A stretch of 64,000 nt of DNA from Ardenticatenaceae bacterium (GTDB taxonomy: Bacteria > Chloroflexota > Anaerolineae > Promineifilales > Promineifilaceae): assembly GCA_020634415.1 (NCBI GenBank), contig JACKBT010000003.1, positions 170,879 to 234,878 of the forward strand, written 5' to 3'. The position numbers were made by a program, and so were the translations under genes. Below the pieces are notes generated by a model. The model searched no databases, was not told the origin of the DNA, and worked only from the letters and a program-made list of their open reading frames with translations. Positions within the stretch are counted from its first letter, which is position 1, and each line of letters opens with the position of its first letter. Positions 36,078 through 45,151 of the stretch are shown here, in pieces.

Positions 36078-39000
36078 TTAGGGGATCGTGTAAGTCACAA
36101 TCAATTGTGGGTGGAAAGATGAATCGGTCTCATCTGCGGCATAGAAGCTCAGCCAATCCTCATTACCATTATTATTGCTGGACAGTGTAAAGTAAAGGCG
36201 GAATTGGGTCACGCCCTGCCGATTAATTGTGTCAAGCGTGGAAGGAGGCAAAAAGCCATCGGCCCAATCGTCGCTAAAGGCAAGGGTAGCGGCATTGATA
36301 ACGGCCGTATCCGCCGCAAAATCGCCCAACTCCAAAACCAAATTGCCACCAAACCCCTGCAACGGCGCAATATCCACATGCACCTGCCCCAACGAAAACG
36401 GCTGGCCCGTATCTGTGTTTCGCCGCAAATGCAGTTGCACATTGTCAATCACCGCCCCGTCAGGAATAGTGGATGTATCAAAACTCAAAATCGTTTTGAA
36501 CTGCTGTGTATTGTCAAAACTATCACCCACTCGCAAATCGGTGCTGTCGCTCACCACAATCACCCCCATCAACCCATCTTGACCAGCGATAAAGCCATCT
36601 TCAGCCGCGAGGCTGGTAAAGCTTTCTTGCCGGGTCACAGGGCTGGGGGTGGGCGTAAGGGTGGGACGAGGTGTAGGTGTGGGCAAGGCCGTGGGCGTGG
36701 GAACGGCCGTTGGCGCATACCACACCACCGCCTCATTCGCCACCAGCGGATCAGTCAGCAGCGTGCGCACCTCCAACCCATCAGACAACTCATCCCCGTC
36801 CGTATCCGCCACCAATACATCCGTGCCTAACTCTTTTTCGCGCCCATCCGTCAAATCATCCTCATCCGTATCAGCCACATGCGGATTCGACTTTAACTCA
36901 ATCTCTTCTCCATCTACCAGACCATCATTGTCCTCATCCGGCTCATTAGGGTCCGTGCCATAGCGATACACTTCCGCCAAATTGCTCAGACCATCCCCAT
37001 CCATATCACGCGGCGCAGTCAGTATCGCCGCCAGGGTGGGATTAAGGTAACGGGCATACAGATACCCGCCAATGAACAACAGAATTACAATGGCTATTAG
37101 AGACAGGGTAGCCGAACGGCGCACACGAATGCGGGGGCGCACATGCACCTGCCCATTAACCATTTGATGTTTGCTGCTGGGCGTAAAAACCCGAAACTCA
37201 AAGGGGAGGGATTGATCGTTGCGGCCAAATAACGGCCGTCTCTTCGCCGCCACACTCAAGACAACCACGGCCTCCTGCCCCGCCGGAACCATCACCTGAG
37301 TTTGCAGCTCATGAGCAAAAGTCACATGCTCCTTGCCCTCGCGGGAGAACGCAGGCAGTTTGGGGGCTGTAATTTTGGGTGTAGACGGCCGTTTCCCCCC
37401 CACACTCGGAAACCGAACCGCACTGCCCAAACCAGGCAAAACCGAATTTAGCCATTGGCGCGGCGTATTCACCGCCCGCGAAGCCACCGTGCGCGGTATA
37501 GATTGCAAACGCCGCACAAAAGGCAGCCGGCCCCAAAAGCCGCCCACTTTCGGGGCCGAAGGCAGCCGCGCCGACACAGCCTGCCCCCGGCTGGCAGCCG
37601 CCGCCCGGTTACGCCACTCCCCAAAGCGCACCGCATCCTCCGCATTTTGCCCCAAAATCGTATACGTCCGATCATCAATGCCTTCATTGCGAATGGTCAG
37701 CCGCGTCACACCCTGCAACTGAATCTCCTTCGTCTCCAAATCAATCGAAAAAATATCAGCAGCAGGCTGCACATTCACCGTACCCGGCACAACCACCTGC
37801 TCCCGGTTCGCCGTCGTCGGTTGAATCGTCAGCAAATAACGCATCTTGCCCGGAATCACATCCCGCGACAACGGCGGGTGAATCATAATCGGCATCGTCG
37901 TCTGAGCACCCGGCTGCAACGTCACATGACCATTGGGCAGCGTCACCCACGCTGTTGGCAGCCGATCCACCCGCACCTGAAACTCCTCAGGGTTCTTGCC
38001 CTGATTAAGCACCGCCAACTGGATCATCTGCTGCTTACCGGGCAGCACCTCAATCTCGTCGGGCGAAGCTTCGGCCACCAGAGGGTGCGCATTAAAAGCA
38101 AAACCCTTGCCTGGCTGAATTTGCAAAAAATAAGGGCCAATACGCAAGGTCTGATAGCTGTTCCACTCCGCCGGAATATCGGGCAGCAAAGCCGTGCCAT
38201 CCAAAAAAGTGCCATTTTTACTGCCCAAATCGCGCACCTGCCAGCCCGTTGCCGTCCGTTCCAATTGGGCATGGCGGCGAGTGACACTGTCGCCTTGCAG
38301 CACAATGTCGTTGTTCTCATCCCGGCCAATCGTCACAATCTGCCGACTGAGGCTGTAAGGCACATCTTGGGTGATGGTCAGTTTGTCGTCATGGCTAAAC
38401 CATTGGCTGGCACTGGCGGCAATGGATTCGGCTGACTCGAAATGGGTGTCTACACGCTCGATCTCTTCTTCGCGGGTGGGTACAGCCAATGTGTCGGGCA
38501 GTTCCAGGGCGCATTGGCGCAGGGCTTCGGCAAAGTCACTGCCCGTCTGGTAACGGTCGCTGCGCCGTTTGGCAATGGCTTTGAGAATGACGCTGACGAC
38601 GGAGGCTGGCAGTTCGGGGCACAGTTCTTGCGGCGAGGGGGGGTCTTCGTAGGGATGGATGCGGCGGGCTTCGTCGAGGGTGGTGATGTTGAACGGCCGT
38701 TGACCCACCACCAACTCATACAACAAAATACCCAACGAGTAGATGTCGGAACGGCCGTCTAAATCCTGCCCCAAACATTGTTCCGGCGACATATACGGCA
38801 GCGACGGCTGAAACGGCTCCTTCTCCGCCTGAATCAACGTTTGCAAACCAAAATCACTAATCGCCGCTCGCCGAATTGGCTCACCCTCCTCATCCTCCTC
38901 CTGCTTAAACAAAATCACATTGGGGCGAATATCCCGATGAATAACCCCCCGCTGGTGGGCATAATCCAGCGCATCAGCCACCTGCGACACCAGCAGCAGC

Positions 39001-39356
39001 GTATCACCCAGCAGCAATGTCTGATTATTCCACTTTAACTGCTGCAAATAAGCCGTCAGACTACGCCCCACCACGTAATCCATCGTCATATACAAAATAT
39101 CTTGGGCCGTATCTACCCCAGCCTCAGTTACCTTAATAATAGAAGGATGTTCCAGGCGCGGCAGTGCCTGCACTTCTTGCAGAAAACGCTGGCGAAAGCC
39201 TGGCTGCTGCGCCAAATGCAAAGAAACCACCTTCAACGCAACCGGCCGCTGATCGTCCAGGTCTAGGGCCTGATAAACCATGCCAATTCGCCCCTGCCCC
39301 AGCAAGGCCGTAATTTGATAATTTGCGATGCGTTGTCCTACCAGGTTCGTCGTCAT
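36078..39356 (-). CDS. Receptor-type Ser/Thr kinase-FHA protein with altered catalytic loop and TSP3-like extracellular region
   Basis: About 1092 aa from ATG 39356 (MTTNLVGQRI). The kinase domain (10-280) has the glycine loop LLGQGRIGMVY, Lys42 and D168-F-G, but its catalytic loop reads H-R-D142-I-R-P-N-V: the loop Lys is Arg and the metal-binding Asn is Val, so activity may be weak or lost. FHA follows at ~320-420 (VTIGRDENNDI, RRHAQLE, DLGSKNGTF). Ig-like modules and a basic stretch precede a membrane helix (~747-768). Outside lie Asp-rich TSP3/EF-like repeats (DMDGDGLSN, DEDNDGLVDG, DTDGDELSDG), a Pro/Thr linker and a C-terminal CBM96/DNRLRE-like beta domain. It is a paralogue of the giant kinase 18 bases downstream and may act as its pseudokinase partner. 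Confidence 0.87.
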   Translation of the reverse strand: MTTNLVGQRIANYQITALLGQGRIGMVYQALDLDDQRPVALKVVSLHLAQQPGFRQRFLQEVQALPRLEHPSIIKVTEAGVDTAQDILYMTMDYVVGRSLTAYLQQLKWNNQTLLLGDTLLLVSQVADALDYAHQRGVIHRDIRPNVILFKQEEDEEGEPIRRAAISDFGLQTLIQAEKEPFQPSLPYMSPEQCLGQDLDGRSDIYSLGILLYELVVGQRPFNITTLDEARRIHPYEDPPSPQELCPELPASVVSVILKAIAKRRSDRYQTGSDFAEALRQCALELPDTLAVPTREEEIERVDTHFESAESIAASASQWFSHDDKLTITQDVPYSLSRQIVTIGRDENNDIVLQGDSVTRRHAQLERTATGWQVRDLGSKNGTFLDGTALLPDIPAEWNSYQTLRIGPYFLQIQPGKGFAFNAHPLVAEASPDEIEVLPGKQQMIQLAVLNQGKNPEEFQVRVDRLPTAWVTLPNGHVTLQPGAQTTMPIMIHPPLSRDVIPGKMRYLLTIQPTTANREQVVVPGTVNVQPAADIFSIDLETKEIQLQGVTRLTIRNEGIDDRTYTILGQNAEDAVRFGEWRNRAAAASRGQAVSARLPSAPKVGGFWGRLPFVRRLQSIPRTVASRAVNTPRQWLNSVLPGLGSAVRFPSVGGKRPSTPKITAPKLPAFSREGKEHVTFAHELQTQVMVPAGQEAVVVLSVAAKRRPLFGRNDQSLPFEFRVFTPSSKHQMVNGQVHVRPRIRVRRSATLSLIAIVILLFIGGYLYARYLNPTLAAILTAPRDMDGDGLSNLAEVYRYGTDPNEPDEDNDGLVDGEEIELKSNPHVADTDEDDLTDGREKELGTDVLVADTDGDELSDGLEVRTLLTDPLVANEAVVWYAPTAVPTPTALPTPTPRPTLTPTPSPVTRQESFTSLAAEDGFIAGQDGLMGVIVVSDSTDLRVGDSFDNTQQFKTILSFDTSTIPDGAVIDNVQLHLRRNTDTGQPFSLGQVHVDIAPLQGFGGNLVLELGDFAADTAVINAATLAFSDDWADGFLPPSTLDTINRQGVTQFRLYFTLSSNNNGNEDWLSFYAADETDSSFHPQLIVTYTIP

Positions 39357-39392
39357 ATTCAAGTAAGCGTTTGTTTTTGACTTAACGGGTTT

Positions 39393-39431
39393 GGAGATGG
39401 GAGATTAGAGACAGGCTAACTTCCCATCTCC
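39393..39431. repeat. Short inverted repeat between FHA-tail protein and kinase genes
   Basis: ggagatggga (39393-39402) and tcccatctcc (39422-39431) form a perfect 10-bp inverted repeat, with partial repeats of the same word alongside. It could form a hairpin in the operon mRNA. Confidence 0.6.
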
Positions 39432-39461
39432 AATCTCCTGTATGTTATTGAACTCTCACTC

Positions 39462-40484
39462 CTAAGCATTCAAAATCAAAGTATAGGTTGTGTGCGCGGG
39501 CTTGCTTATGTTGATGATATGTTCCAACATGGTACGGTTCACTTCGCGCTCGGAGAGGGGCAGCCGCACAGTGAAGGTGAACGGCTCTAAATTGCGGTTC
39601 TTGTCATCAATCTGCGGGCGCACGCCCGTGTAAATCTCTAACACGCGCTGTAAAGCCCAGCCTGTGCCCCGCCGCCGATAAATGTCATGGGCTTCAACCA
39701 ATAATTGCCGCTGGCTTTCTAAACTCCAACTATCGTCAAAGATAATCTCATACCAGTTGGCCAACCAGGGCAAAAATGAAGCCGGTGAGGTTTTGGGATC
39801 GAGGTAGAGGTAGAAATGATCTACGTTCCATTCGATGGGGGCCAGGATGGATTCGAGCAGGGCCAGGAAGCGGGCAATGAAGTCGGTTCCATTCAGGTAA
39901 TAGATGTCAGGCAGGTACCTGAGGTAGCTACTGTCGTTGAAGGAGAGGCCGGGGGGGAGTTCAAAACGGCCGTTCGCCGTTGGTGGCGGTGGCGGCGGCA
40001 TACGCGGCGTAAAAGTGATGGGCGTAAACTCCGTCGTATCCCAGCCATCTAATTGACTTTGTGTGGATGTGGGAACGGCCGTTGCCTGCGGCGGCGTTGC
40101 TACCGTCGCCCGCACCGGTTCAGCCGCAGGCGGCTCCCCCATTGGCTCCTCAACCTCCGGCGTATCCGACATGGTTGGCTGCGTAGAAATCAGCTCATAC
40201 TCCATGCGGAATGCGCCAATTTCCACCACATCACCTTGCTTCAGCAGCACCGGCGTTTGCGCCGCAATCCGCTCACGGTTTACCGTCGTACCGTGCGTAC
40301 TGCCCAAATCTGTAAGCTGGCACGTCTCCTCCGTACATGTAAGGCGAGCATGGTAACGCGACACCAACGGATGCACAAAAACCAGATCATTATCTGGCTG
40401 ACGGCCGATCCGCGTCGTCCCCACCGGCGCAACAAACGTCAGCGCCAGTTGCGGTCCCGAAATTTTGAATTGATGTGTAGCCAT
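39462..40484 (-). CDS. Baseplate tail protein I (Cis12-like) fused to an N-terminal FHA domain
   Basis: A 340-aa protein from ATG 40484 (MATHQFKISG). Residues ~1-95 are an FHA domain: TRIGRQPDNDLVF, SRYHARLT, DLGSTHGTTVN, with the conserved Arg, Ser/His and Asn-type positions. A Pro/Thr-rich linker (~100-180) leads to a tail protein I domain (~185-340) of the phage P2 gpI/TIGR02242 kind: YLRYLPDIYY, FLPWLANWYEI, RRGTGWALQRVLEIYTG. In contractile systems this protein joins the baseplate J wedge. FHA domains bind phosphothreonine, so the fusion links the baseplate physically to the kinases encoded next to it. The gene lies 72 bases after baseplate J. I know of no standard eCIS member with this fusion, but that needs a database check. 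Confidence 0.9.
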   Translation of the reverse strand: MATHQFKISGPQLALTFVAPVGTTRIGRQPDNDLVFVHPLVSRYHARLTCTEETCQLTDLGSTHGTTVNRERIAAQTPVLLKQGDVVEIGAFRMEYELISTQPTMSDTPEVEEPMGEPPAAEPVRATVATPPQATAVPTSTQSQLDGWDTTEFTPITFTPRMPPPPPPTANGRFELPPGLSFNDSSYLRYLPDIYYLNGTDFIARFLALLESILAPIEWNVDHFYLYLDPKTSPASFLPWLANWYEIIFDDSWSLESQRQLLVEAHDIYRRRGTGWALQRVLEIYTGVRPQIDDKNRNLEPFTFTVRLPLSEREVNRTMLEHIINISKPAHTTYTLILNA

Positions 40485-40496
40485 CGTCACAATCGT

Positions 40497-40542
40497 GAAT
40501 TATGAAGTATGAAGTATGAAGGGAGATACTCGTTCATAATTC
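40497..40542. repeat. Stuttered inverted repeat between baseplate J and FHA-tail protein genes
   Basis: gaattatgaa (40497-40506) and ttcataattc (40533-40542) are perfect inverted arms; between them the unit gaagtat is iterated. Confidence 0.6.
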
Positions 40543-40556
40543 ATCCTTCCTAATTC

Positions 40557-42575
40557 CTAAACAAAAATCACCTCATGAATACCCGAAGCGACCACACCAT
40601 GCCCCACCACTTCCACCGTTTCCACCGAATCACCACGCGGCCCTTCCCCAGCGGCTGTCATAAACAACTGCACTTCACGAATATATTGTATCCCTGCTAC
40701 TCCCTGTAAGCATTGATAAATATCCGAAATCACCAAATCACGACCAAACGGCCAGCCCTCCCCTTTGACACCACCCATCAGCGGATTCAGAAAATGGTAA
40801 AGGCGATATAACACCTCATCCTCCACACGGGCATGGTTTGTGCCAGGTACAGCATGAATAGACACCCGCGCCGAAACCCAATGATAGGCGGGGGCACGAA
40901 TATCTAAACGAGTCGTAAGCAGCCGACGCTCATCCAGATAATTCAGCAAATCCTCGTACACTTCACTTTCCACATCCAGCTCCAAATACTCTGGCTTGGG
41001 GCGCAAACGATGCTCAGGGTCTTGCACATGAGGAATAATCAACACATAAATCTGACCAGGAATGACCCGGCTTTCACGAGCGGGACGCGGCTGCAAACAT
41101 TTCACCCGATATTGCCCCCAGCCCGTGTCGCGCAACACCTCTTTTGCCAAAAATTCAAAATCCGCCTCCGTCACCGCCCGGTCGCGGGAGCGCAGCAAGG
41201 CAGGCGCACGCATCATGGCCGCTTCCAGCGTCTCAGCATCCAGCCCGCCTTCGGCATCCTCGCGGTTGATGATGCGGGCAATAAAGGGGATGCTAGTTTT
41301 GAGGGTATTGAGAACACCTGCCTGAATATTGCCTTTCAAGCCACCCCCATAGCGGTAGCGCTGGAAAATCAGGCTGGAACCGCGTGGTGGAATGCGCCCA
41401 AAGCGTTTAATGGTGCCATCAGGCTGGCGAATAGCTGGGCCTAAGCGCAACTCGCCTGTCACTCCATCCAGCACATAATGGGAATCTTGGACATCGGAAC
41501 TGGCGAAATTGGGGACTTCTGTCCAGTAGACAAGCTGGCCGTTCTCCTGTGTTATCAGGGTTTCGTCGGGCCGCCGCTGGAGAACGGGGGCTACTTGCAT
41601 TTGGAATATCTGTCCGGCGGAACCATCGCTAACACCTAGCACCTCTTTTTCTATCTTTTGCGAATGGGTGGCGGTGGTTGTGCCGCCCCAGGCGAGAGGC
41701 AGCACGCGCTGCAAACGGGGCGTGGAGCGGTAGGGGCGCATCCGGCTGCTATGTTCGCTGCGGTGAAGCACACGCACACGAATCCAAAATTGCACGTCGT
41801 TGTGAACGGCCGTTCTCCCCATCTCCGGCACATGAATCCGAATACGTCCAGAAGTGTTCATTCCCTTCGTCGTATCATCGCCGGGGTCAATCTGACAGCG
41901 TACCCAGGGTTCATCCAACGAGCCAGTCGAGGCTTCCCACACATACGGCGGCAGTGTGGGGTCAATACCCGCCCCGCCACTGGGGTCACATTCCAACTCA
42001 AAACCCAGCAGATAATGGCTCATATCATTTTCAAAGCCAAAATAGAGCGCATCGTTTTCGTGGGGAACGGCCGTAAACGCCGCGATATTATCCTGACCAC
42101 GCAGCAGATCATCCGCATCATGCACCACAAAAACCCGCTCCTCCTGCTCATCCACCATATGCGACTTCACCCCCACCAACCGCGGCAGTTGAATCCCAAA
42201 ATCCTCATCCGTTGTAAAAATAATCGAAGGCTCCGTCTCCGTCTGCGTGCTAGCCACCTCCGTACCTGCCGGAATAATCACCTTCGTCTCTTGAGGAGCC
42301 GACAGCCAAAAAGTCACCGCCGCCTTCGCTGGCACAGGCTCACGCATCTGCATCCCCAGCATCTCCATAAACTTAACATAATGCAAGTCTGGCACACGAT
42401 TCAGCCGATACAAAATCATATCCGTCATCCAGGCAAACAGCTCAATCATGGTCACGCCCGGATCACTCACATTATGGTCAGTCCACTCTTTTACGTAATA
42501 GGGAATGCGTTTCTTGGCTTCGTCTACAATATCCTGAAAATGACGATCATCCAATTTTGGGGCAGCTAGAGGCAT
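40557..42575 (-). CDS. Baseplate J / gp6-like wedge protein (Cis11-like)
   Basis: A 672-aa protein; ATG 42575 has AAGGAG upstream (TCAAGGAGTGCATCA). The opening LDDRHFQDIVDEAKKRIP and DPGVTMIELFAWMTDMILYRLNRVPD are hallmarks of putative baseplate assembly proteins of the T4 gp6/Afp11/Pvc11 type; the middle region carries the baseplate-J segment (ALLRSRDRAVTEADFEFLA). It forms the wedge ring that connects sheath, hub and fibres. It follows the gp25-like gene by 62 bases, in the conserved order VgrG-PAAR-gp25-J. No damage is seen. Length is in the usual range for this family. Confidence 0.93.
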   Translation of the reverse strand: MPLAAPKLDDRHFQDIVDEAKKRIPYYVKEWTDHNVSDPGVTMIELFAWMTDMILYRLNRVPDLHYVKFMEMLGMQMREPVPAKAAVTFWLSAPQETKVIIPAGTEVASTQTETEPSIIFTTDEDFGIQLPRLVGVKSHMVDEQEERVFVVHDADDLLRGQDNIAAFTAVPHENDALYFGFENDMSHYLLGFELECDPSGGAGIDPTLPPYVWEASTGSLDEPWVRCQIDPGDDTTKGMNTSGRIRIHVPEMGRTAVHNDVQFWIRVRVLHRSEHSSRMRPYRSTPRLQRVLPLAWGGTTTATHSQKIEKEVLGVSDGSAGQIFQMQVAPVLQRRPDETLITQENGQLVYWTEVPNFASSDVQDSHYVLDGVTGELRLGPAIRQPDGTIKRFGRIPPRGSSLIFQRYRYGGGLKGNIQAGVLNTLKTSIPFIARIINREDAEGGLDAETLEAAMMRAPALLRSRDRAVTEADFEFLAKEVLRDTGWGQYRVKCLQPRPARESRVIPGQIYVLIIPHVQDPEHRLRPKPEYLELDVESEVYEDLLNYLDERRLLTTRLDIRAPAYHWVSARVSIHAVPGTNHARVEDEVLYRLYHFLNPLMGGVKGEGWPFGRDLVISDIYQCLQGVAGIQYIREVQLFMTAAGEGPRGDSVETVEVVGHGVVASGIHEVIFV

Positions 42576-42589
42576 TGATGCACTCCTTG

Positions 42590-42614
42590 ATTACGTAATT
42601 ACGCATTACGTAAT
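42590..42614. repeat. Iterated palindrome ATTACGTAAT
   Basis: The self-complementary decamer attacgtaat occurs twice (42590-42599 and 42605-42614) between the gp25-like and baseplate J genes, just before the latter's ribosome binding site on the - strand. Confidence 0.6.
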
Positions 42615-42637
42615 TACATAGATTCTTAATTTAGGGG

Positions 42638-43063
42638 CTATTTCAACAACAAACTCTCTTCTACAACAGGGTCTTCGCCAATCATATAAAAGGGGAAAAC
42701 CAGACTGCGGGTATCACTTGTCGCCTTGATAGTATACTGAATTTCAATCAGCAGGCGATTTCCCTGATGGGGGTCGGGGCCGGCGATAATATCCACAATA
42801 TCAATGCGGGGTTCCCACATATTGAGGGCTTCTTGCACAAAGCGACGGGCCTGAGCGGCCGTATTCACATTGTTCGGTGCAAACACCAACTCATGAATAC
42901 GGCAGCCAAATCTGGGGCGCATCACCCGCTGCCCGGGAGCCGTCAGCAGAATGATCTTAATAGCCTGTTCAATTTCACTTCGCTCATCTGTCAGCATCAA
43001 CCCACCCTGCACCCCAATTTCGGGGGGAAATGCCCAACCACGTCCAACAATATCTGCTTTCAT
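42638..43063 (-). CDS. gp25-like baseplate wedge protein (Cis9-like)
   Basis: A 141-aa protein of the gpW/gp25 family, the usual length. Typical features are DERSEIEQAIKIILLTAPGQRVMRPRFGCRIHELVF, where the conserved EPR-type core of gp25 proteins is seen later as WEPRIDIVDI. It polymerises at the baseplate and helps nucleate sheath assembly. It lies 19 bases after the PAAR gene and before baseplate J, the normal eCIS order. Nothing unusual is seen in it. Confidence 0.93.
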   Translation of the reverse strand: MKADIVGRGWAFPPEIGVQGGLMLTDERSEIEQAIKIILLTAPGQRVMRPRFGCRIHELVFAPNNVNTAAQARRFVQEALNMWEPRIDIVDIIAGPDPHQGNRLLIEIQYTIKATSDTRSLVFPFYMIGEDPVVEESLLLK

Positions 43064-43082
43064 CTATCTGCTTCCTTCAAAA

Positions 43083-43385
43083 TCAACCACCAATTAAAAC
43101 AGTAGGGCAGCCAACCACAATGGTGCCGCCATGTGCTGTACTATCACCCAGCCTGGCAGCAGGTTTACCGCCAATAAGCACCGTCGCCGAACCCGTAACA
43201 ACTGAATCGGGCGGGCCAACACAGGTAGCCATATTGCCGATGGTAGCAGCAGGCATATTGGCGATTAAAACAGTCGGTACACCAGGCGGCAGCAGCGGCC
43301 CGCCCACATGAGGGATGGGTGGCGTACCTGGGGTTTGCATCGGGCAAGTGTGCATGTCGCCAACTCTGGCAGCGGGTTTGCTCAT
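43083..43385 (-). CDS. PAAR-domain spike tip (Cis10-like)
   Basis: A 100-aa PAAR protein containing two PAAR-type motifs (KPAARVGDMHTC near the start and KPAARLGDSTAHGG later), with repeated PTVLIG/ATVLIGG strands that make the cone. The His and Cys residues (HTCP, TAHGG, NMATC) suit a bound metal ion at the tip. It caps the VgrG spike and would pierce the target membrane first. It lies 12 bases after the VgrG gene. The length is normal for a bare tip, without an effector extension. Confidence 0.95.
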   Translation of the reverse strand: MSKPAARVGDMHTCPMQTPGTPPIPHVGGPLLPPGVPTVLIANMPAATIGNMATCVGPPDSVVTGSATVLIGGKPAARLGDSTAHGGTIVVGCPTVLIGG

Positions 43386-43397
43386 TAGGGTTCTCCT

Positions 43398-45140
43398 TTA
43401 ATTTATCTTCACCAGCGAACCTTTCAAGGTCAGAATACCGCCAGCCTGAACATCCAGATTCATGCTAGATTGGAGCTTCAAATTCATGCCTGCCTTTACT
43501 TCCATATCTCCTGTAGAGGAGACGGTTAGTTTACGGCCGTTATCATCCATCGTCACCTTATGCCCCCCAGAACTCGCTAATTCCAACTTCTTACCCTGAT
43601 CATCCATCGTCACCTTATGACCGCCACTGGTCAAAATCTCCACCTTCTTATTGGCATCATCCATCAAGATGGTATGACCACTCACAGTAATAATTTCCAC
43701 CTTATTATCGGTGTTATCATACATCGCCATATAGTGCCCTGTGCGCGAGTGCCAAGAGCGGACCAGCGGTTTTTCCCCTGATGATGCCCCTTTTCCTTCT
43801 GGTGGTATGGCATTCTGCCCATTCCACAAACCACCCAGCACAAACGGCCGATTAAAATCCCCATGCTCAAAAGCCACCAACACCTCATCACCCACCTCTG
43901 GCACCATAAATAAGCCAGCTTCTGGGCCAGCCCCCGGACTAGCAACCCGTGCCCAAAACGTTTCCGCATCATCCGTCATCCAGGGAAATTTCACCTTCAC
44001 CCGCCCCCAGTCATTGGGGTCATCAGTGTTGGTAACAACGGCCGTTACCACCCCCGGCCACCGCTGCACCGAATCCTGAGAATTCAACTGCTCCTGCACC
44101 ATCCCCGTGCGGCTGCCCCGCACCGTAAACGTCGTCCAATAGCCATTCTTATCAAACCGATGCCTGGCCTGCGTCACCAAATAACTGCCACTAAAACGAC
44201 TACCCAACTTCTCCAACTTAACCAACTTGCCCGCCTGAATATCTGGCGACCGATACGCCTCCCCCTCCGCCTCAATAAACGCCCCACTCAGCTCATCAAG
44301 ACGAGCCTGCGCCAACAAATTCGCCTCCGCCTGACTAACAACAGGATGATTCACCAGAACCATCTTGCCCGTTCCAAACGTGCCAGCCCAACTTCCCCCA
44401 TTTTTCGCCTCCCCATTTTGAGGATAGAGATTCCCTCGGCTCGCCTGCCCTACAATCGCTTGCTGCCTCTCAACATCCCACCCCTTCACCGTCACCTCAT
44501 CCACCTGTTCAGCCAATGTCATACGAGGCAAAAAAGAAACCAGCGTCTCCCCCCACCTCAAAGTAGAGCCACTGCCACTATTAAGCGGCTTACGAAAATA
44601 CAGCTTACCCTCACTAACAAAACATTCATACCCAATCCGCCAGGCCCGCTGCATCAAAAAAGCCAGATCACTTTGATTATCCTGATAAATATGATCATAC
44701 ACAGTGGTCGTTGCCTCCACTTGCGCACTCAAGCCCGCACTACCAGCAAATTGAGAAGCCAGGTCACTATCCTTCACATTAAGAAAAGATTGGCTCCGCG
44801 TTTCACGGAACAAGCGGTGCGATTTATCGTAACCACGCACAACCAAATGCGCTATCATCCCTTCCGAAAATTCCGGCTCCAACGAAGTAATCTCCCCTTT
44901 AATCCAACTGTACATCGTATTCGATTCAGGGTGCTTAGCCTTAATTTCCACCTCTTTAGTCAGATCAAACGGGCCACCATCAAGCAACTCCAAACTGGGA
45001 TCAAACAGTCTAATAGTAAACATCCCCGGCAGATGCGAATGTTGGTCTACTTCCACATACTCCAACATCTCCATCACATTTGCTTGAAGCGGAGAGCCAT
45101 TTACCACAATCACAATTGAGCTGGCAAATACGTTAGACAT
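43398..45140 (-). CDS. VgrG-like spike/hub protein (Cis8-like)
   Basis: A 580-aa protein. The N-terminal ~350 residues have the gp27-like hub fold (VEVDQHSHLPGMFTIRLFD), followed by a gp5 OB-fold segment (VVTNTDDPNDWGRVKVKFPW and GDEVLVAFEHGDFNRPFVLG). The C-terminal part is a beta-helix spike with repeated units such as SGGHKVTMDD and ending LTLKGSLVKIN. The SGGH and MDD units repeat four times, alike in DNA. In eCIS this trimer forms the hub and needle under the PAAR tip. It lies 11 bases after the LysM gene. No lysozyme or effector domain is attached. Confidence 0.95.
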   Translation of the reverse strand: MSNVFASSIVIVVNGSPLQANVMEMLEYVEVDQHSHLPGMFTIRLFDPSLELLDGGPFDLTKEVEIKAKHPESNTMYSWIKGEITSLEPEFSEGMIAHLVVRGYDKSHRLFRETRSQSFLNVKDSDLASQFAGSAGLSAQVEATTTVYDHIYQDNQSDLAFLMQRAWRIGYECFVSEGKLYFRKPLNSGSGSTLRWGETLVSFLPRMTLAEQVDEVTVKGWDVERQQAIVGQASRGNLYPQNGEAKNGGSWAGTFGTGKMVLVNHPVVSQAEANLLAQARLDELSGAFIEAEGEAYRSPDIQAGKLVKLEKLGSRFSGSYLVTQARHRFDKNGYWTTFTVRGSRTGMVQEQLNSQDSVQRWPGVVTAVVTNTDDPNDWGRVKVKFPWMTDDAETFWARVASPGAGPEAGLFMVPEVGDEVLVAFEHGDFNRPFVLGGLWNGQNAIPPEGKGASSGEKPLVRSWHSRTGHYMAMYDNTDNKVEIITVSGHTILMDDANKKVEILTSGGHKVTMDDQGKKLELASSGGHKVTMDDNGRKLTVSSTGDMEVKAGMNLKLQSSMNLDVQAGGILTLKGSLVKIN

Positions 45141-45151
45141 CCATCAGTCTC

